From NCBI GenBank assembly GCA_032622095.1, contig CP136066.1, positions 108,087,319 through 108,151,318 of the forward strand: a stretch of 64,000 bases of DNA, given 5' to 3'. Under the pieces are notes generated by a model, which was not told the origin of the DNA, did not search any database, and was given only the letters and a program-made list of their open reading frames with translations. Each line of letters starts with the position of its first letter. The stretch's first letter is position 1. This document shows, piece after piece, positions 10,933 through 22,844 of this stretch. This DNA is from Siphonodentalium dalli (lineage: Eukaryota; Mollusca; Scaphopoda; Gadilida; Siphonodentaliidae). Made by a program: the position numbers and the translations under genes.

Positions 10933-11358
10933 CAATGGGTCGAGACTGCATCTATAGCACCATCTATTCACTCTATTAACACAGCCTATCATTAATGCAG
11001 TGAACACAGTTGTTAGTGAAAAGATCGGCCTTCCGTATTTATCTAAGTGTCAGAAGCCGCCTCGAGAATTTGAACATAAAACCTGGGTTTAAATGACAAC
11101 TTTATCCTTGATATTTGTCCATGAAATCTTCAAAAAATAGGTTAACGCATAGCTGACTGGAATTTCATTGAATTCATGAACCTTTTGAGTGAGAAAATCG
11201 TAGTGAAAGGTTACCGGTCAATGTGACACATCTACCCGTTCCAAATCGCTATCGCTTTATGTGCTGCAGCCTGCATTGAAAGTACCCAAGTTACCGTGAC
11301 GATGTTCACCGATTCACCCGTACCCGTTCCCGTCGGACGGGTATCGCAAACTCGCTAT

Positions 11359-12335
11359 TTATACAAGTACAGACGAATTGAAATGCCGATTAGTAGGTTT
11401 ATTATCTCCAGAAAAACAAATGTGATTGTTCAGTGGGTACAAGTTTGGCAAGTACACGTTTACTAACAAGTACTATTATACAGTTGAGATGCAAGATGCC
11501 ACATTTAGGACTTTTCTTACATATACTAGTAGTATGACATGTCAAGTATAGTATGGCCAGTAGGCGACACCTGTATTATTATTCTGCCCTGCACAATTAT
11601 TTGGATCCCAAGAGCAGTTATATTTTTTTTAATTTTATGACCAAAATGGAAGCATGCCAACTTCAATGCTATAAATAAATTGTACATGCAGTGACTCATT
11701 GGAGGAATTCATTGCTGTGTGTTAAATTCTACGATTGTATGGCTAGACATTTCAGTAATATTAGTTGAATGTTACATGTATGTTCTTGCACTGGCAAAGT
11801 GCCTGGCTACTCAACAGTTTGATTCACTCACTATAATAAGTACATTTTAAATATATCTTTTTATATGAGTCTACTAGAATTGATTATAGGCACTACAGCC
11901 GAGGGCTGCCACGATTAATCAGATAATCAATTAACTGTTGATTAAGTGGATAATCGATTACCATTTTGGTAATAGACTACTCGGAATTATTGTATAACAG
12001 TATATTGTGCTTTTCTCCGTTTTATTTTCCGGTCACACTGTCTAAGATTAACATGCATTGGTCCTTACTTGGCATAAAAAAAACAGTATTTCCAGTATTT
12101 TAAGGGATTACACCGGTGTAATTTTTCTTAGTCAATATCGATGCCCGCTAATCCACTGATCACATTGCCGAAAATATTTTTGTGATAGGCTGCCCATAAC
12201 TGAAGTTATGGCGATTCATGCAATTGAATATTATATTCTGGATTATGCAGTCTGAAAATCATTAATCTTCATGTGATGTCACACGAGGGACTACTAGCCA
12301 CAGTGTCAAATCTGAAAAGCTGTTGCAATTGGCCG
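11359..12335. other. Unassigned AT-rich sequence
   Basis: No coding signal or clear repeat structure seen apart from a short ATTAATCAGATAATCAATTA-like stretch near 11913 with internal repetition of AATCGATTA words. Confidence 0.4.
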
Positions 12336-13403
12336 TTATCTACTGATCTTTTATACAGAAACGGCTGGACCATCGGAGCTGAAAATTTGCACATTTGCGC
12401 AATTTGTTTGACCCGGGGAATTTTATTAAATAGGTCCCATTGACATCATGTCTTAAAAGGTCACTAATAATTAATTTTACGTTAAATAATTAATCATATA
12501 CACAAAACTGTTGCAATCTGGTTGGTGAAAATTGAAACACATTGATAAATTGACAGTATAATTTGACAGATGCCATTGACCTATAAAGATGACTTAAAGG
12601 GGCAAATATGAGCAAAAAAGAGCGTTCATTTAATGTAGAAAAATTAGTAAAGATGGGTCACCTGACCAGGGGAATGTCATGGGATAGGCTCGATAGGCTC
12701 ATACCGGCTGAGAACAAATCATGACTTACTTACCTTTGACTTCAGATAACTTAAAAGGGGGGTAATAAATTGTATTATCAATAATGAGCATTTAATACCA
12801 GTCTAGAAGAAATTGGGAAATTGGTGGTAAAACCATGTATGATCGGAAGAGTATTAGTCAGAGGTATGTCGCAGTGTGTTTATACAGGTCATAAATGGAA
12901 TCAGGATAGAGGTACGTGTTACACTGTTATTTAAAAATCAGTCACCAATATCTTCTGGAATGATTAATAAACACTTTTCATATTATATAATTAGTCCCAC
13001 TTTAAGTCATCTGAGGTCAAAAGTAAGTAATTAATGTTTTATTCTCAGTTCAGCCATTATTCATGGATGGAACATGAGAAGATGCACCTATCCCATGCCA
13101 TTCCCCTAGTCAGGAGACTTATCTGTAACAATTTTCCTACATAAGGAATGCTCTTTATTGTTCATATATGCCCCTTTAAGTCATCTGAGGTCAATGGCAT
13201 CTATCGCATAACACTGTAAGGGTCAATTTATCCACATGTTTCAATTTTCACCGACCAGATTGCAACAATTTTGTGTATATATGATTTTAAGACATCTGAT
13301 GTCAACGGCGCCTATCTAATAAGAATCCTTGTATCAAATTACTAATATGTGCAAATTTTCAGCTCCGATGGTCAAGCATTTCTGTATCAGTAGACAAGAG
13401 GTG
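12336..13403. mobile_element. Foldback element with about 450-bp arms
   Basis: Left arm about 12336-12830 and right arm about 12945-13403 are inverted copies, starting with CTGATCTTTTATACAGAAA against TTTCTGTATCAG and including CATCGGAGCTGAAAATTTGC / GCAAATTTTCAGCTCCGATG. A phrase like ACCTCAGATGACTTAAAG recurs within each arm roughly every 110-190 bp. The central loop is about 110 bp. No open frame; a non-autonomous DNA element. Confidence 0.75.
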
Positions 13404-13494
13404 GCATCAAAGATGCTGGGTCTCGTTTTCGGTGGCTTACCGCCGGTGGCTACCGCCAATTGGTGTGCATCAGTATCGGTAGACTAATTAATAG

Positions 13495-14165
13495 GTAAAA
13501 TCAAAAATTGACTAATTAAGGGCCATAACTCTATCCAAATTTTATCGGACCAGGCTGGTTTTCGAACTCGTCCGAAATATTCTTGGCAAGTATGTCTATT
13601 CCAAATTTTAAACAAATCGGAGGACGTTCGTTGAAGTTATCGCGCTAACGAGCTAAAAATGACCAATTAAGGGCCATAACTCTTATCAAATTTTATTGGG
13701 CCAGGCTGGTTTTCGAACTCGTCCAGGATATTATTGGAAGACGTTTGTTGAAGTTATCGCGCTAACAACCTCAAAATTCGTATAAAATGACTATACTTAA
13801 GGACCATAACTCTATCAAATTTTATCGGACCGGGCCGGTTTTCTAACTCGTCCGAGGTATTCTTGGGAGACACCTATATATCAATTTCAATCAAATAGGA
13901 TGATGTTTGTTAAATTATCGCGCTAACGAGCTGAAAATTCGTGAAAACTCAAAAATTTTATCGGACCAGGCCGGTTTTCGAACTCGTCCCGAGATATTCT
14001 TGGGAGACACCTATATCCCATATTTCAATCGAATCAGATAACACTTTGTTGAAGCCTAAAATCAGTGAAAAATGGCAAAGGGCCATAACTCTGTAATAAA
14101 TGTGCGGACGAACCTGATTTTTTGTCTGCAGCTTACGTGCATGGATATGTACTAACACACCCACC
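13495..14165. repeat. Tandem repeat, 130-150-bp units
   Basis: About five units, phased by GGCCATAACTCT or GGACCATAACTCT (13521, 13672, 13801, 14081), each with ATTTTATCGGACCAGG, GGTTTTCGAACTCGTCC, a phrase like ATATTCTTGGGAGACACC and AAGTTATCGCGCTAACGAG. Units are diverged, so the array is old. It belongs to the same broad family as the repeats at 0-2.3 kb. Confidence 0.8.
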
Positions 14166-14356
14166 GACCCTCATCAAACTATAAGTAGAGTTTTGGAAAA
14201 AAAACTCTACTAATAAAAGCCAATTGAGATATCCTTTCAGGTTTGACACCGTGTCCCTAGTAATTCGTCTGCCATATCTACTAATAATACCATGCAATAA
14301 ATTCATTAAAGGAGCATAGAATATCAAAATATATATTGCCAGTACAACTATCTCAC

Positions 14357-14420
14357 ACCTGTTTGATAAAAACTTCTCATTGATGAGGATTCATCAATGA
14401 GAAGTTTTTATCAAACAGGT
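14357..14420. repeat. Perfect 30-bp hairpin
   Basis: Arms of 30 bp (14357-14386 and 14391-14420) are exact reverse complements around a GGAT loop. They start ACCTGTTTGATAAAAAC and end TTTATCAAACAGGT. No TTAA or other obvious target duplication borders it. Confidence 0.9.
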
Positions 14421-14924
14421 CTCAAGCGTACATTGTCACCGTTATTTTTCAGATCTCAGATCTCTTGCTGAAACCCGACTGCTACAAACTATAGTGAAAT
14501 GCCTTTCCTTGATAAATTGACTTGCCATATATCCGATACATGCTCGCAGAGTCTGAATAATAAAGCGCGTTTCCCATATATCGATTTCAGAACGCCAAGA
14601 CAATAAAGAGCATCTAAACAACCATCAAGACAATAAATAGTGTCAATTTGCGCCAACTTGTTTGATGAATACGGAGACAACAATCTGGTCTAATATTATT
14701 AATGTTGGGGCATATCTGAACCCTCCTGCATCTGGACATGAATATAAAAATCAATAATCCTGGCAGCCCTACTTCCAGCCTACTGCTCTTTGAGCTTGAC
14801 ATATATCATACTAATGCATACTGTATTAACATTGGGATAAGTGCCCTTCCTCTCAAGTGCTTCTGCCACCCCTGAAAATATTTTTGTATTTATATTAACC
14901 AAAAAATAAACTTATTGAATCAAG
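14421..14924. other. Unassigned
   Basis: No repeat or exon signal recognised. Minus-strand frames at 14489-14802 lack splice borders and protein-like composition. Confidence 0.35.
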
Positions 14925-17190
14925 GAGGAGGTCAAGTGAACAATTTTTAATGGGCATAAGTTTCAGTTACAAATTCTTCTGAGTGACTTGATGTACATGT
15001 AAGTAGTACTCAAAACAATAGGTATTCATTTGGTGGGTCCACTTGGAACTTGTTCCATTATAATGTTGGGTGTATTTGTTTTTTAATTTTTTTTTTTTTT
15101 TAATAATTTTTATTGAGATCAAAAATACATACTCATTCAGACTTGTCATAAAAAAAATACAAACATTTGGCAAAAATTGCAGAAATTAAAGAGGATTACA
15201 ATTAGATATTCAGTTTCAATTATTCTTTTTCTCCACTTTTCAATGATATAAAAAATAGAAATGAGAACTTCATATAAGTTTGATTTAGGGAAGCATCTAA
15301 ATAGGTATAGAGTCTCTACTACGGCTAACCACCCTAACAGTGTGACTTGTTGTGAATAGAGAATTTAAAATTTTCCAACTTTCAAATCAAGTTTTTTCCT
15401 TCCTAGTGGAGAAGCGTTTCAATGGTACCTCATCTATGTTTTTATAATGCTGTATTGTTTCTATTAAGCCCTTCACTGAAGGTTCACTATTCCTGAATTT
15501 ACAGGAATATATATACCTTTTATATAGTAAAATACAAAGACTAATTATATTATCTATTTCAGTCTCAATTATATTGCAACCCAAGGTTACCCATTCTGGT
15601 GAAATGTCGAAGTTTATATTGCATTTTTCCACTATTTTTTCACGTAATGACAATAGTACTGATTGTATTTATTTTTTAACTTGATCTTAAAAAGTAGGTC
15701 AATTAAGTGACAAATTTTGAATGGGGATTTTCATGCAAATCTCTGGAGCAAAAGTTATGTACGAAGAAGTTCTGGAACCAAAGCAGGCATATCTTTGAAC
15801 AGTCAAAACATTTAACAGGCAGGTGTGCTAGGCAAATTATAAATTTGGCAATAAATAAATTTTTTAGAATATTTTTCTGGAATTACATCACATGACCTAC
15901 ATTTGAAAGGTATGCGGCTGATACGGACTCTGGCTTTTACAGACCCTGGCTCATACGGACCACTGGCTGATATGGGACCTCAATTAAAATTTGCAATTTA
16001 TTTTATATTTTACTTTTCTAAACTCATGCTTGAATTTTTACTTTCCAGTTCAAAATTATATTATGAATTCTAAATTAACATATAATTACGATCGTCTTAT
16101 CACAAGGTATAACTGAGAATTTCGGTGATGTTATGGCTTGAAAATAATTGCTGGAATCGTGTTCATGCCTGGCCTGATCCTTTACCGTTTTATAAACACA
16201 CATGTGTGATCCCTTTTAATGGTTGTATAAACAGACATGCAGCGATGAATGGTCAGCGATTGGTGATCAGCATAAATCCACTGAGTTTCAAGTTTGATTT
16301 GTTGTAAAAACATGTTTGTAAAAACACAACTGGTATATATTCAAAGGATTTGTTGCCGACTGGCATATTTCATTTTTAATTCCGCAATGTCGAAAATTCA
16401 TGTGGAGATATCATGCGGCTTCGCTATGCATAGAGTATTGTAGATCTGAAAATCTGTCTGTCGCCGAATAAACTTTTAGGAAGCCAGGGTGTACAGAATA
16501 CAGCTTCTGGCCAGAAACCGCTCTCCAGGGGATTGACTATTTGGAGTAAGAGGAACGGAACAAGGAACAGGAACAACTTCCGAGTAACAGAATGACTATT
16601 TTGAGTAACAGGAATGAGGAGAAGATATATAAGCTCAAATTTCTCGCGTTTTACACTATGAAATAATACACATCAGTATAGATAGCCTCTCCCCTACATT
16701 ACTATTGAAATATGCTCATCTGGAACGTTGTTACACTTTTGTCGTGTCTCACTATATTCATTTTATTTTAGTATATATGTTGTCAGTATTTTAATTTATT
16801 TAAATAAAGAAATATACAAATAAAATAAAATTGTTTATTTTAATTGAGGTCCGTATGAGCCAGGCTCCATATAAGCCGGGGTCCATATAAGCCGTGGGTC
16901 CATATAAGCCAGGGTCCATATGAGCCAGGGTCCGCATCAGCTGTCATTCATTTAAAAAATCAATACAAAATTTAAATATATAAATTACACCAATGTTATA
17001 ATGGAACAAGTTCCAAGCAGACCCACCAGACAAATACCACATCAAGTCACACTCCGAAGTATGTGCAATTTTGTAACTTTTGCTCCGCAGATTTGCATGG
17101 AAATCCCCATTCAAAATGGATCACTTGACTTAATTCCCACTTAAGTGTTGTAATTCCTGAAAAACATTCTCAAATAAATTTATTTGAAAT
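14925..17190. mobile_element. Elements of the AGGTCAAGTGACC foldback family, interrupted
   Basis: An inverted partial copy (about 14925-15110, with GGAGGTCAAGTGAACAATTT and GGAACTTGTTCCATTATAA) precedes a copy whose two halves lie at about 15690-15905 and 16945-17130. These match the better preserved copies at 18.1-18.5 kb (GACCAATTTTGAATGGG ends, CATGCAAATCTCTGCA, CATAACATTTAACTG). The interrupting piece is the foldback at 15912-16943. The part from 15185 to 15690 is unassigned. Confidence 0.6.
15912..16943. mobile_element. Foldback element with iterated GGGTCCATATAAGCC motif
   Basis: The left arm (15912-16005) and right arm (16840-16943) are inverted and consist of repeats of a word like GGGTCCATATAAGCC or its complement GGCTSATACGGACC, three to five per arm. 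Borders CATTTGAAA (left) and CATTTAAAA (right) in the interrupted host element may be a 9-bp target duplication, which would fit Mutator-like elements. The core (about 16006-16840) has no recognised gene. Confidence 0.65.
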
Positions 17191-17194
17191 TTTA

Positions 17195-17700
17195 TAATTG
17201 ACCTAGATCATGGAATGAATCTCCACTCTGTCTAAAGCTCGTAGAGATCATATTCCACCAGTACAAAACCTGATAACTTTTCGAAGTTTTGACAGGGAAC
17301 CTTATAAATATAAAGTTGACAAAATAATGCACAGAATATATCTTAGTTATTACATATTCCTTGATAATGTACTTCACTGCAGGTGAAGGTCCGAACTCGA
17401 GAAATTGTATGCTTTTCTGCAATTTTTGTGAGCCAATATCGCAATAAACATTGAATTAATTACCCAAGAGAAATTCCATAAATGTATGTGACGCAAAGCA
17501 AAATCGCTCACAAAGTCACATCGTGATGTTTCAAGTTGGGACCTTCACATGTAGTGAAGTACATTTTTAAGGAACAGATAATAACTAAGAAATATATTCC
17601 CCACGTTATTTGTTTGACTTTATAACGTTCCCCGTCAAAACTTCTATTGACGTTAGCAAGAGTAGAGATTCATGGCATGATCTATAACTGACCTAGCATA
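17195..17700. mobile_element. Foldback with about 220-bp arms
   Basis: Left arm 17195-17430 (TTGACCTAGATCATGGAATG, TGTACTTCACTGCAGGTGAAG) and right arm 17500-17697 (CTTCACATGTAGTGAAGTAC, GCATGATCTATAACTGACC) are diverged inverted copies around a short loop. No coding capacity; probably a MITE. Confidence 0.65.
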
Positions 17701-18110
17701 TGGCCATGGCCAAAATAAAAATATAGGTTGTTTGCAGTCATCCAAACTACTGGCCCCAAAAGGCACCTGCCCAAATTATATCTTTGGCATTGTCAAGAAA
17801 GTGTTTTTTTATGCACTGCCCGATGTAAACAGGTAAACTGATGGTAGGGCTATCTATACTAGTATTGCAAATTTCAATGCAGCAGGCATGTACACAGATA
17901 ATTGCAATTGTCTTCATTTTCATTCAGGTGGCAGTAGGAGCTAAACTAATCTATTTCAACACTTCCAAACCTATAGGTTGTGGTCTCTGCTTATGCAGCC
18001 TTAAAACAAATCCTACTTACCTAACCGTAGAATAATGTGGTAGGGCGACTGCAAACATATTTTGAAGGATATCCCCATTCACTTGAAAATTGGACACTTG
18101 ACCTCACCTT
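17701..18110. other. Unassigned spacer
   Basis: A stretch with no recognised feature. It lies between two foldback elements. Confidence 0.3.
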
Positions 18111-18512
18111 TAAGGAGAGATCAAGAGACCAAATTTGAATGGGGATTTCCATGCAAATCGCCACAGAAAAAGTAACATATGAAGCAATTGTCTGGGAACA
18201 AAAGCAGCCATATCATTAAACAGACATAACATTTAACTGGTGGCTGGGCTTGGTAAATAGGCAATTTTTGCTATAAATTTATTTTTTATATTTTTTTCTG
18301 GAAATACAACACTTGACCTAGTTTTTTTTTTAATCTATTAAAAATAAAATAAAATCAATATTCTAAATGAACAAATTCCAAGCCGACCGCCAGGTAAATA
18401 TGTATTGTTTTCAATACCGCACAAAGTCATACCCAGAAATATTTGCAAATCAAACTTTGGCTGCAGAGATTTGCATGTAATTGCCCATTCAAAATTGGTC
18501 ACTTGACCTCCT
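18111..18512. mobile_element. AGGTCAAGTGACC-family MITE, copy X
   Basis: About 400 bp with inverted ends (left AGATCAAGAGACCAAATTTG, right AAATTGGTCACTTGACCTCC). Internal phrases ATTTAACTGGTGGCTGGGCT and ACACTTGACCTAG are shared with copy Y directly downstream. Confidence 0.7.
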
Positions 18513-18530
18513 CAAATAGAAGGTCAAGTG

Positions 18531-19850
18531 ACCAATTTTGAATGGGCAATTACATGCAAATCTCTGCAACAAAAGTTATATATGATGCAGTTGTCTGGGA
18601 ATAAAAGCAGCCATACATTAAAAGGACATAACATTTAACTGACTGCTACGCTTGGCAAATAGCGATTTTTTACTAATAAATTAATTTTTAAGAATATCTT
18701 TCTGGAATTACAACACTTGACCTAGTTTTGAAAACTAAATAAAAAATTAATACACCAACTTTCTAATGGAACAAATTGCAAGCCAACCTGCAAGATAAAT
18801 ATGTATTGTTTTCAATACCCCACAAAGTCACACCTGAAATATTTGCAACTCTTAAGGACTTTGCTAACCCAATTTCAACCCAAATTTGATGGAGTCAAAA
18901 TAATGGATTGTGCTCACTTTTATTGGTAATCACAGCAACCAAACCCATGGGTGCACCATTTTAACAATATAATTAGTGGTGATTATCTAAGAAATACAAA
19001 ATGTGAACTTTATAGAGGTTTTAAAAAATATTTTTTTCGAACCCAAATCCAACAAAAACAAAATCAATTTCTAAGAAAAAGATATGGAAATGTGTAGTGA
19101 ATACTGTGAAGAATGATGAACAATAAAAATATATTCATATTTACCAAGTGTTCTTTGAAAACATTACATAGAACCAGTTGTTAACAAATGCCAGAATTAT
19201 TTCCCCAACATGGCTAACTGAGAGCTGGCAGCGATTGGTTAACTATTGACAGTGGTGAGTTGACAAAATAATTTCTTAAGCTTCAATTTAGCAGACCACC
19301 CTGTAACCACTAAATAGGTCAGCAATCATGGACTAATCCCTTATGGTCCAGTGGCCACAGACTGGCACACAGGCTGATAACAATCCCAGCAAGACAGGGT
19401 ACAAGGTGACCCATAATCCACCCATCAAGTGTCATCTTCTGGACAGCATTACTGAGAAAGTTAATCTACCATTTGCAAACAAGTGGTTCTGAATATATTT
19501 TTCAAAGAATGCTTGGTAAATATGAATATATTTTTATTGTTCATCATTCTTCACAATGTTCAGCACACATCCCATATTTTTTTCTTAGATATATGGACTT
19601 TGTGTTTGTTGGATTTGGGTTCGAAAAAAATATTTTTTTAAAACTCTATAAAGTTCACATTCAGTATTTCTAACATGCTCCACCATGACTTATACTCTTA
19701 AAATGTTGCATTCATGGGTTTGGTTACTGTGACCACTAATAAAAGTGAACATAAACCTTTATTTTGACTCCATAAAATTTGGGGAAAATTGGGTTAGCAA
19801 AGTCCTTAACTTTTGCATGGAAATGCCCATTCTAAATTGGTCACTTCAAG
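18531..19850. mobile_element. AGGTCAAGTGACC-family MITE, copy Y, interrupted
   Basis: Begins AGGTCAAGTGACCAATTTTG at 18531 and resumes after an insertion with TTTTGCATGGAAATGCCCAT, ending near 19850. Aligned by eye with copy X, the break falls at ATTTGCAACTC / TTTTGCATGG, where the TTAA-type element at 18852-19809 sits. Confidence 0.7.
18852..19809. mobile_element. TTAA-type foldback MITE, 958 bp, nested
   Basis: Flanked by TTAA at 18852-18855 and 19806-19809 with long inverted repeats (AGGACTTTGCTAACCCAATT / AATTGGGTTAGCAAAGTCCT) extending about 310 bp inward. The loop is about 330 bp without a reading frame. TTAA target sites are characteristic of piggyBac-type transposition. Confidence 0.8.
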
Positions 19851-21097
19851 TCACCAATTTTGAATGTTGTGGAACCAGTTGGAAAATTTCAACCCAAAAC
19901 TGCGATAGTGCAGGGTAGGGTGCAAATCAAATGCCCCTATTCAGCTGTTGGGAGTTAAAAAATTAGGACACTCACTCTCACGGCCTCAACCCAAATTCCA
20001 CGAAGACCTTCTCAAGTCCCGCCCCGTCACACTCACCATGGTTTTACTGGCTGCCATGATCAAAATGAAGGTTCAAAGAGTTGATACTGACAAGATACTG
20101 ATAGTGAAAAAATTTCAGCGCTTCAGTAATACTTCATGTTTCAGCAATACGCGTCAATCCAGCGGAACAACTTCGCCACAACTGACAAAAATTTCATCGG
20201 GATCCGAATAAATAGTCAATAATAAACGAAACCGTGTCACACAATTAGATCAACGTACTCACGGGTGGTGAATATACCCAGAACCGGGGTCAAGACGTGC
20301 GTAAATTGGGATTTATCTTTACTATTCAAGCGACACTAACTCCGAAACTTTTCAATTCAATAATTTCGGTGAATGGCTTTGCCGCATGCGCGAGCACCTG
20401 ACTTGGAACGTCGCATCTGATTGTAGGGGTAGTGGGGTTTTGTGCTTTCGAATCTTGAGTCAATGGCCTCAATGTGTCTTCGAATAATCCCAAATTTCCT
20501 ATGGTTTTGTAATTAATGATCGTAAATGCTAAACTCACCTTCATAATTTGGAGCCATCTGGTATTGGTATTTTGTTCTACTCAGTTGGTTATCTAATATA
20601 GTACCTATCATAAATATGGAATAATCTGAATTGACCTAAACATCGTCTGCACGTGACAGGCATGCGACCTTTTTGAATGAATGGCGTTGATCATTTGTAA
20701 AGTTTAAAGATCCACATCCGATCGGTGTATTGTTTTCTGTACACGAACATAACCAGATCAACACAATGAACCCATTCATCGGATACTTTGATGATCAGAT
20801 CACATCTTTCAAGACATTCAAGATCAAAATGTGTGCACGACTGATAATCGCCTCTTGATTCTTTAATATATATAAAGAGTGTTTCTATATTCACTAAATA
20901 TTTTGGCATTAAGTATAAACTAGAGTTCTCGGTTAAATATGGATTTATAAGTATAATTCCCACAAGGAATCTGGATATCATAGCAATTGTGTCCGGCCGT
21001 CCAATCGTACATAGATACTACATGTAATTACGATCGACTTCTCTGTCTTAGGACTTCGAATCAACCATGCGCTGGTCGGATTTGAAATAACTTCAAG
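19851..21097. other. Unassigned region with short open frames
   Basis: Frames at 19948-20211 (plus), 20326-20544 (minus) and 20691-20981 (minus) are open but show no recognisable domain. Two minus-strand ATG codons are followed closely by consensus donors (20057-20037, MAASKTM then GTGAGT; and ATGAAG then GTGAGT near 20541), the pattern of a short first coding exon, but no matching acceptor exon was found. Confidence 0.25.
20037..20057 (-). CDS. Candidate short first exon (MAASKTM)
   Basis: Seven codons from ATG at 20057 end exactly at a consensus donor GTGAGT at 20036. This is the kind of signal left by a genuine 5' exon, but it can occur by chance and no downstream exon on the minus strand is identifiable among the MITEs at 17-19.9 kb. 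Confidence 0.2.
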
Positions 21098-22808
21098 TTT
21101 ACAATTATACTCATTCACGAAACAATGGGAGAGGACATCTACATGGAATTGGGTTTTATGGATTCGTGTGTGCATGTGTGTTTTTTATTTCTTTTCAGAC
21201 TTATGGCCCTCGGTGCAATTCATCTGGTTTAAAACGATAAACCCCTTCTTTGTAACGGTATATTCCTGCAAGTCTTCAGTGTCAGTCTGAATACAGTTGC
21301 GTCCCTTTGATTTGGGGGGGGGGGGGTCTTTTCGTGGTTCAACTTAACTGCACTTAAGTTAAAATGAATATATGGACATAACTAAGTGTAAATAACACAT
21401 AATTGTGATTTCGGTGAGGAATTGGACTAAATAAAAGTGCAAATAGACGAATATATCAGTATTTATACTAAAATGTAATTAATTTGCACTTAAAAAATCA
21501 TAATCCGATTTATATCCGCTATATAGCGTTCATCAATTACTATTTATTTGAATTCTGGGTTAACAAATATTTTATTCGAGTCGTGGAACCCACCTATCAA
21601 AGCTCAGAATTATTAGATATCGATTTTTGAAATCTATTATTTTTCACCACTGTGTAGGAACTGTTACATCGGAAGTCGTTCTATCGCCGGTATTGTGATG
21701 GTTCTTGCCTGATTTGTTACGGTTCCTGATGATTGAAAATAATCATTTTTGCGACAAAATCACGCATTATTATAGATATCTTGAATATATTATACTTTAC
21801 TGAATGAACAGAGGCTGCAGAAGTGCCGTGTTATCGAAACCTGAACTCTAGACCACAATTAATCGGTATTAGCGAGTTAATGCGTAAATATCAACATGTT
21901 ATCACTGAAAATCAAGCCACGTGGATGCAATTTCTTTGTTTTTCGTGGCGTATAACTATAAAATATGAAACGCATTCTGAAGACAAACACTGATTATAAA
22001 GTATACCCATGTTATTCTTCTGTAAAATAGCTGAGAAAGTATCCCGATAGGGGTTGATAATTGGGAGCTGTGGCCTCGTAATCAACATGGGTGCGTGTTA
22101 CGGTTCTATTTCAAACCAATCATGGCTGTGACGGTTCTGTACATGAGATTTATTCGAACGATTTCTGCACTTTGGTTCGAAAATCGTTTTGTGTATCTGA
22201 CATTTTAAACCAGATAATGACTGTAGCTTATGTAATTTGCATAATAGAACAGGTATATTACACAATGACACAATAAATACCTAATACGGGAGATTAAGTG
22301 ACATTAATAGGCAGAAATAAAATATTGAAAGTCCCGATGAGTATAGTATCACAATCATGCCCGCCTATATAAATGACCAATGGTAATATAAATCTACTAT
22401 CAGGAGAATATGAGATGTTATATTCATTTACTTAATCTGGGCATTATTGAAAGATCCAGGTGTGACAATATTTCAATGCCAGCGCCATCATATTTCCTCC
22501 TCTGAAGTCCGCATGAGGGACATTTACACATGTTTGTCGCCCAGACATGAATAGAAGTTATGAAATCACGTTCAGCTGAATCATTGATAGGTTATGACGT
22601 GATTTGGGGTGGGGGGGGGGGGCTTGGGGAGGGGGTGCTTAATTGGTGTCTATCCCCAAATTTGGACAAGTGTTCAACAGTTACAAATTTCTTATCTTAC
22701 AATAGATTGGTTTGAAATTTAACACCAACAACATGTTGAAATTGTTCTCTTAGTTTGATTTGACAACAATTTTATAGTGGGGCTTTGTATGCTCTTTTGC
22801 AAAAATAA

Positions 22809-22844
<36 letters not shown>

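Larger units (their letters stand above)
8036..11358. mobile_element. 3.3-kb DNA element with 17-bp terminal repeats, containing nested insertions
   Basis: The left end ATAGCGAGTTTGCGAT and the right end ATCGCAAACTCGCTAT are inverted repeats, both bordered by TATA-like sequence (GTATA at the left, TATAC at the right), which would fit a TA-type target site. Subterminal sequence on both sides is rich in ACGGGTA / TACCCGT words. Inside lie a TTAA-family MITE remnant (about 8586-8993) and a second TIR-bounded element (9496-10932). No transposase was recognised, so the outer element is non-autonomous or its core has been lost. Confidence 0.6.
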
